From Austropuccinia psidii (taxonomy: Eukaryota; Basidiomycota; Pucciniomycetes; Pucciniales; Sphaerophragmiaceae): a stretch of 64,000 nucleotides of DNA. The position numbers and the translations under genes were made by a program. This document shows, one piece after another, positions 14,274-24,585 of the stretch (position 1 is the stretch's first letter; every line of letters begins with the position of its first letter). Under the pieces are notes generated by a model. It worked only from the letters and a program-made list of their open reading frames with translations. It did no database searches and was not told where the DNA came from. The stretch covers positions 1,353,501-1,417,500 of the forward strand of contig JALGQZ010000020.1 of NCBI GenBank assembly GCA_023105745.1, in the 5' to 3' direction.

Positions 14274-14639
14274 GGGAGTGATGGAATCTTGAAGAAGATA
14301 ACATTGCTAGGGGGAATTGCTGATACTCATTTTTCATCATACTTTGTGAAGGGAATCTGCCAAGCAAAACATGAAAGGATGAAGGAGCCAAGAGGGTGGG
14401 GGAAATTGTTCCAAACATGGAATTTCACCCTTTCACTTTGGAGCATTTCTATTAATTATGCATATACTCCTTTCTCCATTTCCTACATATTATACTTGCC
14501 ATCGTATTTAAGTGTTATTTCCTCAATCTCTGGGTGCCCTGCCAATAGCCTTTGCATTCCATTGACCCTCAATATTAGTGAGCCATGAATTTCCCCTGTT
14601 CAAATAATCTCAACTTGGTGAGTATTCCCAAAAGTTCAG

Positions 14640-16813
14640 ATTAACAACTTACTTGGGAGATGATTTGTTGGATTATTTTTTAACATGCCAATTAACCTCT
14701 TGCCAGAAAACTCAGCCACCCCAAATAATGGTCCCCAAAGCTTGAGATGTAGTGGGATGTGTAGTGTGTAATGATGATTGGATTGTTGAATAATATTCTT
14801 GATGATTGGGTATCTCTTGAATATGCATTTGCAAACCGCCTTGCATGGCCTTCCCTCACAGCTTTGGTACAAGCTATTCTTGTGCACTGAACCAAATCAC
14901 CAGTGTTTTGGAGGAATAGAGCTTGATTCAATTTTGGTGAGATCGCTTCTTGACCTTCAAAAAGAATTTCCTAAATTATTAATGGAATAACAAGTGTGAA
15001 TAAGGTTAGCCAATTGGATTCTTTGAGCCTCTCATTTTTAGCAGAACCCAGTGTCTTGGGTAGCTTTCCTATACCTGTTGTAAGCACCAAGTCTTCCAAT
15101 AAATAATGGAAGCTTTTGATATCATCTGTTGTAAAGAGTCCCCCACCCACACCCTGACCTAGCAGAAAATCATCTTCAATTTGTGACCCATCACTTTCTT
15201 GACCCAATTCATCTTCTTTGTGGTTGTTCAAGAATCACTTCTTCTTCTTTTAACACCCTTTTTTTCTCTTGCATTTCATCTTGAAAGCCCCAGCAAAACT
15301 CCTTCTAGCCAATTATGAAGGATACCCAATGCAAGATGCATGCTTGGATTCCGGTATGTTAAGTTATTCAGCTCATACCACCAAACGCCTGTCTTCTTGC
15401 GGAATTCATTTTGCTCACTCAATGTCTTTGAATCTTTCCATTTAGCTGCTTTCAAAATGTCTAACCCATTCCTCATTTCCCCCTGTCTCATTAGCTGTAC
15501 ATCGGGAAGTTGAGCAGTGCACCAGGGGCAGAAGTGATTGGCCTAATGAGACACCACCCCTGAAGCTTTGTGAACAGCAACCAAATCTCTAATCAATGGT
15601 AAGAGCTTTAGGTAAATGTACTTGCCATATGGGTATAAAAACATTGGAATGTGCACACCATCCTTCAATTCCAATAATTGAGAAACAAGATGTTTGAGTA
15701 TGTTGGAAATCATGACAGTGTTGGGCGAATTTGGACCAGGGATTATACCAAAAACAAGTGAATAGGCCGGCTTGTGACGCAGATTTGGGGGTAGATTCAG
15801 GCAAGTAAGCAAAAAGAGGCCCATCAATTCCTGCTTACCAGCTTGCTTATTTCCCCTTGGATTAAACCAATCAATGAAAAGCAAAAAGGTGAGGCAGATC
15901 CTGCTTTATTAATAACCATTATGTTTAGTCCATTGGAGCTTCTTCCATGCTTGTGCTTGCCAAAAGTCATTAACATGTGGAAGTGTTGAAAGTTTGTTCT
16001 TCCATTTTGTAATCTCTATTTAAAATTTTGGTAGTTCCAATAACCATTTAACCCATTCAAGGATGTCTTGGGTGTCGTAAATGGCTCTTGGATAATAAAT
16101 AGTTGAGGGATTGTGGCTTCTATATCTTGATGAGCTACTGAGACTGAGCCCTTGGGTTTGTAGGGCACTGAAGGGGTTTTTTACTTGGAATAGAGGAGTG
16201 TTACAAATCGAAGTTTTTGGAAAAGGTTGATAGGTACAGTACAGTGGAGTGTTTGTACCTTTGTATAAGCTATAGCAGGTTTCACAACATATGAGCTGCT
16301 TTAGTTGTGGCTGAATACACAAAATTTTTGACATCGTTCGGACATCCTTTGGAAATTGATTGTCTTCAGAACTATCCTGTTGAGCAACAGCTATAATAAC
16401 TATTATGAACTGTTCAAAATTCAACACGTCTCCAGGCTGCAAGAACAAATTAGATGGAGCCAGAAGATGAAAACAGAAAGAATGACTGGGATACAAAGAA
16501 GTTAGTATGATTATCAAAAAGACTTTTTTGTAAAATAAAAATGCTCACCAGTCAACTTGTTTTGCACCTCAAAAGGCAGTTGATTGGAATTATTATCACT
16601 TGAGTCTTCATCTTCTGAGCTATCAGTGAGTGAAATCAATGATTCTGATGACTCCATGTATTGTTGATTTATGGCTGGGGTAGTTGATTGGGAGTAATCA
16701 TGGCAGAGATGTTTGCGTCTGTTTTTGCTTGATAAAAGGTGGCCTTTCTGGGTCATTCCACTTGAATCAATCCAAATATGGGTAGAAAATTTGCGACAAA
16801 GACAATGTTCCAT
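14640..16813 (-). pseudogene. Tnp2-type (Transposase_21) CACTA transposase, broken
   Basis: Read on the minus strand from an ATG at 16811-16813. Exon 1 (to 16549) encodes MEHCLC and a serine/acid-rich linker. An intron at 16437-16548 has a CTAAC branch site and TTGCAG acceptor. Exon 2 has a Cys-rich zinc-ribbon-like part (CETCY, CTYQPF, about 16210-16300) and ends in a stop at 16018-16020. Further down come the catalytic-core signatures: IDWFNPRGNKQAGK (about 15835-15880), SH then FCPWC (about 15525-15550), and HNWLEG (about 15305-15325). A C-terminal block with GVAEFSGKRLIG (about 14695-14735) completes it. These motifs and their order are those of Tnp2-family CACTA transposases, DDE-type enzymes that cut at the CACTA ends. 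Several stops and at least two frame changes show this copy is dead. It converges on the companion gene. Confidence 0.78.
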
Positions 16814-17121
16814 GTTGTGACTATTTAGAAAGAGAAAGGTTGACAAATCACAAAAGAGATGAATTGGGTTAAAAAGGTAGAAAAAGATTTTATGTAAGTG
16901 AAAAAAGCACTGAATGAAAAATTTTGAGGATCACAAAAAATTGATATGGGTAAAAAGGATCATGGTTATGAAGAAAAAGAAAGTAACACATCAGGTGAGT
17001 AAAAAAAACCAAGTTGGTCATCAGATGACGATGGAAAGAGGTATAATGACGATCAGACGGGGGAGTGCAATCAGCCGCACAAATACTTCACATCCCCTGG
17101 GTGACAATGACATGGGTGTCT

Positions 17122-17141
17122 ACATGTATATGCATGTAGTG
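17122..17141 (-). repeat. CACTA right terminal inverted repeat with hairpin
   Basis: The complement of the left terminus ends exactly at the TAA duplication. The tip also contains a self-pairing block (CTACATG with CATGTAG). Confidence 0.85.
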
Positions 17142-17688
17142 TAAGGTGGTGCTTTGTGTCAAGAAGAATGGCCATGTCATTGGTTCAAGCCACATTCAAG
17201 ACATAAAAGAAAAAAAAATAAAAAGTCCAAACTTAAAACTTTGAAAGTTTGGAAAAGACCTGAAACCTAACCCTAACATAAAATTAGGTTTCAACCCACA
17301 AATTGGCCTGAAAATAATAATTGTACAGTCAAGACAGCAGAAGGAGGATACATATAAAGATTACATAAGCAGGAAGGAGCTAATAAAGTATTAGTAAAAA
17401 GAGTACTTGATTAGTAATACCTAGGGAGCTAAGGGATACAGGTAGCATGGAGGATTAGTCAGAAAGTCTAAGGATTAGTAATCAAGATCAATTGAGCACC
17501 AGCAAAAAAAATACCACAAGTTAGTAAGCAAACCAACAAATGACATCAACAACCAAACAAATGATGCAATGATTTACATAAATGACATCATTTAGGTGGG
17601 ACCACCAGAAAAGAATTTTCCCAGCCAAAAGAAGCTGAAAAATTCTAAGTCCCTCTTTTTGAACACCTCCCATGGAGAGCCCAAAAAT

Positions 17689-17697
17689 TATAAATAG
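17689..17697 (+). promoter_or_regulatory. TATA box of family C LTR
   Basis: TATAAATAG followed by a C-rich pyrimidine leader. The same box occurs inverted at 58703-58711 in the second copy, which fixes the sense orientation of both LTRs. Confidence 0.6.
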
Positions 17698-17805
17698 AGG
17701 GCTTCTCCCCCCAAATTTTTCCTCCTTCCCTCATGTCTTTTATACCCCCAAAAGTGGAGAGTGGATTTAAATTCATCCCTGACTATCAGGTTAACTAGTC
17801 TACAA

Positions 17806-18065
17806 ATATATAATTCTATTATATAAAGGATAAAAAGGACTTATATAATAGTCTTATAATAAAGAAAAGTCTTGAAATAAAGAGAAAACCTTATGATATA
17901 ATTTTATTATATAAAGGATAGAAAGGCCTTATATAATAGTCTTACAATAATAATAATAATGAAAAGAAGTCTTATAAAAAAGTGTCTTATTAAAAAAAAG
18001 AGAAAATGTTATAATATAATTTTATTATATAAAGGATAAAAAGGCCTTATATAGTAGTCTTATAG
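17806..18065 (+). repeat. Tandem array of about 90-115 bp units inside LTR C
   Basis: Three copies of a unit starting ATATAATTTTATTATATAAA, each followed by a GGATA(A/G)AAAGG block and a TTATATAATAGTCTTA block, with variable A-rich spacers. Unit starts are near 17806, 17897 and 18014. Confidence 0.75.
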
Positions 18066-18775
18066 ACTTAAAATAAATAAAACAGTATTATAAAGGAATT
18101 TCACCTTATCATAAGCAATCAAGGCTTTAAATAAAGGAAAGGAGAATCATTTAATTATTTTATTAAGAAATTATCATTATTATTTCATTTCAACAATTCA
18201 TATTTTGGTTACTACAAGAAAATCTTATTAATCATAAAGGAAAATACCTATTATAGGAATATGTTAGTGCTATCTTATTAAAAGAAAAAATTATTATCAA
18301 ATTAAATTATCAAAGAGTGGCTATTACTTGGTCTGGTCCTATCAGAATTACATTACAAAAAAGAAAGTAATAAATCATAAATCATATAAAAAAGTGTTTG
18401 ATTGTTTGTTTTAGTATTATTATTGACTTAGTGTCTCCAGATTATATTGAATTATTTCTGTAGTAGTATTTTGTGTGATTTGTGCTAGTTTTTTTTGCTT
18501 TGGTTAATTAAATAGTGTTATATTTAAAAGGTTAAACAAATATTTTGAGATCAAGAAAATTCTGACAGAATCTGTTGAATACACTTTTCTGAACTAGCCA
18601 CCATCAATAAATAAATTGATTGTGAACTCAAGTTAAGATAATTCAGCATTTTTCAGGAAGGGCAGTTCAGATTATTCTGACACATGAGCAGAGCAAGGGT
18701 TACAAGCTTGAACAGAAATTCAAAACTGTTTTCTTGTAATTTCCCCTTCCAGGTACTGACTCATTTTATCCCACA

Positions 18776-20019
18776 CACAGAGGATTTTCCACACTATTTC
18801 ATGCTCAATTCTCACCCTTATTTTTTTATAAGATAACTGAAATACCTGTTGTCTTCATCCCGGGCTACAGCCCCCTTAAAAGATGGAACAACTCAAGGTC
18901 AGCATGCACATGCTAAATCTGCTGGTAATTACTGAACATTTTTGTAAAATTCTTGTGTTTTTTTGTATATTTTTGGATGTTGATATAGATTAAAATAATC
19001 AAGCTCTCCAGAAAATCCAACATTTAGGTAAATAAACAGTTTTTTATATAAAAAACCAAATTTATGGAAATATAATACCTCAATTTCAAATTATAAGTCC
19101 AAATTCATAAAAAATACAAAAATAAAATATATTACCTATTTTTACAATCAAAATAGGCTTCAAAATCTCTGGGGAGGATTTATAAAAAGGGATGAGACTC
19201 AAACAAATAAATACAATACACCCTGGAAATTCTTCAGCCTTAATAAATTCTTAAATCTCTCTTCATTGTTAAGTTTTTCGCCAAACTATAATCATTGTGT
19301 TAGAATTTTATAATATTCCAATAACTATTTGGATTCAAAAGACAATAATAACATGGCGATTTCCAAACAAGATTCCAATTTTCCCCAAATAATCCCCATT
19401 TTTTTCATACTCACCTTGATGGTTTCACAGCCAATTGTAGCTCAGGAGCCTGTTGTTCGTTTTGAGAGTAATTTTGAAATTTTTCATTATCTTGAATATT
19501 CATAACCAATTTTATGAATGAATAATATTTGGTGTGATGAATCTGTCAGAACGTATCATAAAATGAGATATGTAGTTCTCAAAGGTATACATATAAGGTT
19601 AAGGATTTCTTGTGTGAGGATTGATTTATATTTGTGTTTTTATTACATAAAATAAGGCTATATCATTCCAGATTTTCTGAATGAATATCAGATTGGAAAG
19701 AATCCATAAACATAAATGATTCTGAAGTCTGAAGTAAAGGCAATCTTTTTGGGTTCCTTTGTAATTATAACTGCTTAAAAAGTGTCAAGATGATGAGAAT
19801 TCAAAAAATACTCCAATATATTCTTAGTTTATCCATATTTTATTTTATAAAAAGGAATTTCTATGAAATCATACATGCACTCACTAAGCTGTGCATTAAA
19901 AATGATGCTCTTTTTGAGGTTAAAAAGAGGATTATAGTGTCATCAAATGCAAAATTTAGACTTTAAAACCCTGTTTTTTGGTACCTCAAAATACCACACC
20001 TCTTGATGTGTGGAATTTT
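18776..20019. other. AT-rich flank with one candidate exon
   Basis: No transposon features recognised. A slightly GC-richer patch at 18850-18930 contains CCCGGGCTACAGCCCCC but no open frame of note. A candidate minus-strand exon lies at 19415-19503. Confidence 0.4.
19415..19503 (-). CDS. Candidate first exon of an unrecognised gene
   Basis: On the minus strand an ATG at 19501-19503 opens a 29-codon frame (MNIQDNEKFQNYSQ, then QQAPELQLAVKPS) ending at a consensus GTGAGT donor whose first base is 19414. The composition (Gln/Asn/Glu, then Ala/Leu/Pro) looks coding compared with its surroundings. No continuing exon could be found downstream towards 19100, so it may be a gene relic or coincidence. 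Confidence 0.22.
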
Positions 20020-20375
20020 AAAGGTTCAAAAAGATTATTTTGAAATTTCTCAAATTCTAAAAGCTTATTCTGGGATATCCCAAATTCCAAAAGATCATTT
20101 TGATATTTACCAAATCCCAAAAGCTTGTTTTGATATTTTCCAAATCTCAGAAACTCATTTGGGGATTTCTCACATCCCAAAACCTTAATCTGGTAGTTGT
20201 AAAATCCTAAAACTTTAACCCAAAATATTAATTTTTTATTTTTAAAATCCCAAAAACCTCAATTTAGTTTTTATAAAATACCAGAATCTGAATTTGGAAT
20301 TTCCAAATCCCAAAACCTTAATTTGGGATTTCCTGAATTCCAAAAACTTGATTTGGGATTTGGGAAAAATACAGG
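20020..20375. repeat. 30-bp minisatellite, about 11 copies
   Basis: Consecutive 30-bp units near CAAATCCCAAAAGCTTGTTT followed by TGATATTTTC, with individual copies diverged by several bases and a few indels after about 20195. Because the unit is a multiple of three, both strands stay open for long stretches and would encode 10-residue repeats (for example FGKYQNKLLG on the minus strand). No evidence that it is translated. Confidence 0.85.
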
Positions 20376-23300
20376 TTTTTGAGTATGGAATTTTGTAGCT
20401 TTGACACCTCCTATTATAAATGAGGGTTTTTTTCTTCTTTTTAATTTTTTTGAAACTAAAATAAAAGTAAATATAAGTCAAAAAAATATGAACTTATATT
20501 TTAATTTGCAATATATAGGATAAACTTCAAAAAAACTTATCTTTCCAAAAAGAATGCTTAAAACAGTCAAATAAAAAAAGTAAGAGAAAAAAAAACTTAT
20601 AATTTGCTTTTTTTTTGGAAAGAACTGGTTTCCAATTTGAAGTAAAATTTTCTCATAACTTTAAAAGATTCAAAAAATTCAAAAAATATCAATCAATTAC
20701 CCAATTAAATTAAAAATCAGTGTAGATTTGTGTTTAAAAAAAGAAAAAGAAAAAGTTAAAATCATTTTTTTTGTTCTTCTTTTTAGCTTGATCTAAGTAA
20801 AAAATGGGAAAAAATAAGATGAATCGACAAAACACATCTATTATATTATTCATTATTTTTATAGATTAAAAAATGCAAGGATAAAATAAAATTCAAACAA
20901 AAACTATCACTATTCAGTCCAATTTAAATTAAAAGGGGACTTATAAGAAAGAAAAACATGAAGTTTTTTTCCCTGGTAACTACATAAGCCAATCAAAAGG
21001 CTTAATTTAAGATAAATGAATCATTTTTGAAGGAATATTACCTACTTTGGAAATAAACCTGACATAGAAAATTAATCAGCTATATCAAATAGTGATTTAT
21101 AGAGTAAATATAAGCTTATAATTTTTGGAGGATTGGATGAGTATTTTGATTAGAAGCTTACTATTTTCAAATTTCATGTAGTATTTACTTCTATAAAAAA
21201 ATATGAATTTGACTACTACATTATCCTTTATGGAGGAAAAAGGCTTTAGATACCTACTATAGCTATGCTTTACTATTATAAAAATCAAAAGTAATTTGTT
21301 TAAATGAAAAAAAATATTAATTGAAATTGAATAGGTGTATGAAAAAAATATTTCACCATCAATATATATAAACCAATAAAAAACAATCAAATAAAAAAAT
21401 TATTCTTTTATCTGAATGAACCTCATAATCCTTTTGTGGTTTTAATAATCCATTGTGTATACTCTATTACTGTACCCTTATAAATACTAAATATTTTACA
21501 AATACTCCCAGCGCCTATTTAATTGTATCTCTTTCTAAATGAATGAGCCTCTCTACTGAGCTTAATTTTTACACTTTGAAAATAAAATCCTCTAATTAAT
21601 CACTCTAAAGATAAAGCCCCAAGTGTCATTATAAAAAAACGGAGAGCCTTAATATAGGTAAGTAATTTTGAATCTAGGAGAGTCATAAGCTCAAAAAAAG
21701 TAGACTTTCAAAGGAATATGCTTAAATTAGAGGTTTAGACTCAGGAAGAACTTATTTTGAGACTTTATATAGTATAAAATTCCAATATTTGTAAATTTTC
21801 TCAAAAAATATCATTCACAGTAAGCTTCAAGATATTATGGGTAGGAGCAAAAAATTAATTTACTACCATCCTTGAATGCCTTTAAACCTTATTTTTTTTC
21901 TTGCAAATTTATTGTATATCAAATTTCAATAGAACATTCCTTAAAATTTTTCATCAATGAATTCTTCCTATTTGAAAGGAGAAAAGATGATAGGATTTGT
22001 AAAAATGAAACTCCGATTTTTAATAATTCACAAAATAAGGTAATTAACTATTCCAATATATTCAATAGTCATACTTCTTTGAGCTTAGTGATAATATTCT
22101 TGAAAAAGTGTAAGTATATCACGTTATAAGGATGATCAAAAGCCATCTTTTTTTTCCCTCAGTTAGAAATATTGCCATATGGGGAGGGTATCGTCTCAAA
22201 TTATAATAAATTATAAGAGTTAATTAATTAATTCCAATTTTGTCTAGAACTTATTGTTAAAAAAGTGCCCCATATTTTTTATGCAAAGCAAGCAGCTACT
22301 TTGGATTATTCAATGACAAAACCAAGAGATGTTCTTTTTCAAAATTTTAAACTTCTAATTAAATATCATTTTGAAACTTTATATTTGAATATATATTGAA
22401 TAACTTTCTCTTTTTGATCCTTTTTTTAACTCTTTTATTCTCTTTATAAATCATTTTATTTCAAATTGAAGATGATTATTCATTGATAATTCAAAGAATG
22501 AAGTTGAATTCAATTTTTTAATCAAACAATATATTATCATACATTTTATTTGTGAAATAATAAAAATCTTCCACTTTTGAAGGCTTCAAAATAGCGCTTA
22601 CATAAAATAATCTGACAAAACTGTATCTGATAATGGGATTAATCTCCAATTAGAAATTATATATATAAGAACATATAAATGGGGTAAATCTAAATTCATT
22701 TATTAAAAAAAGAAGTTATTGTCATGTACTAAAGTAAGAATTTTGATTCTCTATCAACTATGGTGTTGAAGTATGGAAAGAAAAACTTATTTTTTAATTA
22801 ATCCATATTAAAAATACACAGCTTATCTATAATAAAGCCAAGAATAAGTATAACAAAGGATATGGAAGTAATCTCACCTAAAGCTGGGCCTTTTTGTTTC
22901 AGAACTTATCTTTAATGTTTCATTATTACAAATTAGGATCACTCATAATGTTCAAAAGTAATAGAGTTGAGTCAATTAATCATTTATGAAATTTTTTTCT
23001 CTCTGGAACATTGAGGAAATAATTTTTAATTAAGCTTTTAACTAGGAACAAACTCAAATTACTAATGATACTTAGAACTTTAACAAGCTTTTCATGAAAG
23101 AGAACTATGTAGACCACCCAAGAAGAATTTACATCCAATTGAGGAAATTCTCCAATATTCAACAAGAAATTTTGGAAATTTTGACCTTTCTATACATTAC
23201 TAAATTGAGGAAAAATAAAATATAAATACTTAAATTGGGAAATTTTAAATCTTTAGTTACTTATTAAGAAATATCTCTTGAAAATAGAATACATGTACTT

Positions 23301-24585
23301 TATCATTAATAAATATTAAGATCATTACATCTGATTATTTCATTTTTTCACCTCTGCACATAGTAAAAAGCAGAATTTGCCAAAAATATTAAACAAAATT
23401 TTGACATTATCAGAGTAAATTGAATTATAAATTGATATTTTTATTCCAAATTTGTTAATTTTTTGTTATTGAATAAGCTTATAAGAATTCAAGGTCTGTC
23501 TCAAAGTTATTTACTTTCAACCTCTAAGATTTAATTACATATCAAAATATTTCTCAAAATTTAAGCAAAAACTTCTTTATATATCTATCATTACATATTT
23601 TATTATCAATTTGGCTTATTGAAGAAAATTCCATTGATCTTCTTTATTATCATCTTTATAGAAAACTCTAACTTTTGAATCACAAGAAAAAGAGAAACCA
23701 AACTTACTTTTCAAAATTTTCCAAGAAAAAGATATTATTAAACAGTTTTTTGAGTTATTTTTTTTTTTAATTTTCATCACAAAATCTTAGATGACTACAT
23801 AGGTAGATAGTTCACATACCAAAAAATTTTCCTTTCTTTTCAAATAATAAACATAATATAAAATCTTAAAGATTATTCTAAGGAGTGAAATTGAAATCCA
23901 ATAAAGCAGCTAGAAGGCTTTTGGACAGCTTTTTACATCCTTTTTTATTAAATATTATGTTTTCCTTCTCCTAATTAACATAAGTTCTTTATAACTGTTA
24001 CCATAATCCAAAATAAGTCTTTCACTTCTATTAATTGTATGAGCTCATATGTATTTACTTGGGACTTTTAATTCCTTTTGACAACTCAATATACTAAATA
24101 AGCTGAATAAAACAATTTCCTCATTGAAAAATCACATTTTTGTTCTCCAAGAATCTGGATATTGTTTTGGGGACGCACATTGCATTGATGGACAAAGAGA
24201 AGCCCTATATAAAACTTCAGTTATTCCTGTATGTAGGATTCAAGGTTCCAAAGAATTTTTCTTAAATTTATTCCTATTGGTAAGAAAAAGAGTAAAGCAG
24301 ATCAGATTATGAAATAGAAACTCCAGGTATTAAGTGACAATTCTTACTTGATTATCAGATTAAAATTGCAAGATATCAAAACTATTTTCTTATTTAGTCA
24401 TTAATGGTATGAAAGGCATTTGAGAATTTTTGAAATGAAAAAAGTTTGGAAAACAAAACTTATATCCTTCAAAGATTTATCATACTGCTGAGGTTTCCTT
24501 CTAAGAATCATAGGAGGTATCACTAATTAGGGTGGTTCAATCTTGGTCAAAATAGACTAAATATTTTCTAAAAAATAACTATTAA
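20376..24585. other. AT-rich region without assignable genes
   Basis: Long A/T-rich DNA. Small open frames, such as 24124-24312 on the plus strand (containing GYCFGDAHCIDGQREA), have no recognisable family. No termini, RNA genes or repeats of note beyond homopolymer runs. Confidence 0.55.

Larger units (their letters stand above)
12036..17141. mobile_element. CACTA (EnSpm-type) DNA transposon, TSD TAA
   Basis: A 5,106-bp element bounded by inverted termini: CACTACATGCATA at 12036-12048 and its complement ending TGCATGTAGTG at 17141. The 3-bp target duplication TAA is present at 12033-12035 and 17142-17144, as expected for CACTA transposons. Subterminal DNA at both ends repeats short TGTCACC/GGGTGAC blocks in opposite orientation. 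Inside lie two convergent genes: a companion gene on the plus strand and a Tnp2-type transposase on the minus strand. Both carry stops or frameshifts, so this copy is non-autonomous, although termini and target duplication are intact and it might still be mobilised in trans. Confidence 0.88.
12013..17225 (+). mobile_element. tRNA-like SINE-type sequence split by the CACTA element
   Basis: If the CACTA element and one TAA duplication are removed, the flanks read as a RNA polymerase III-type internal promoter. An A-box-like TGTCCTAGTTGG lies at 12021-12032 (11 of 12 positions fit TRGCNNAGYNGG) and continues into TAAGG. A B-box-like GGTTCAAGCC lies at 17182-17191. The boxes are about 52 nt apart in the rejoined sequence, close to the tRNA value plus a slightly longer arm. 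An A-rich stretch follows at 17202-17225. The acceptor stem does not pair well, so this is more likely a tRNA-derived SINE or tRNA relic than a working tRNA gene. Outer boundaries are approximate. Confidence 0.35.
17320..18775 (+). mobile_element. LTR of Gypsy family C, solo, left end approximate
   Basis: Complementary in stretches to the solo LTR at 57676-59980: the block around 18560-18760 matches 57715-57905 in reverse, and the TATA/leader region 17620-17720 matches 58690-58770 in reverse. The right end is CCACA at 18771-18775 (complement TGTGGGA as in the other copy). The left end could not be placed exactly and no target duplication was confirmed. No internal region is attached. The middle is occupied by a tandem array that the other copy lacks. 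Confidence 0.6.

Noticed and set aside
17262..17294. Telomere-like CCTAACCCTAAC and a small hairpin
   Set aside because: Only two CCCTAA-type units and a 9-bp stem; no array, so not an interstitial telomere.
20020..20375. CRISPR-like array
   Set aside because: Units are contiguous 30-mers without unique spacers, diverge from one another, and lie in a eukaryotic genome. It is a minisatellite.
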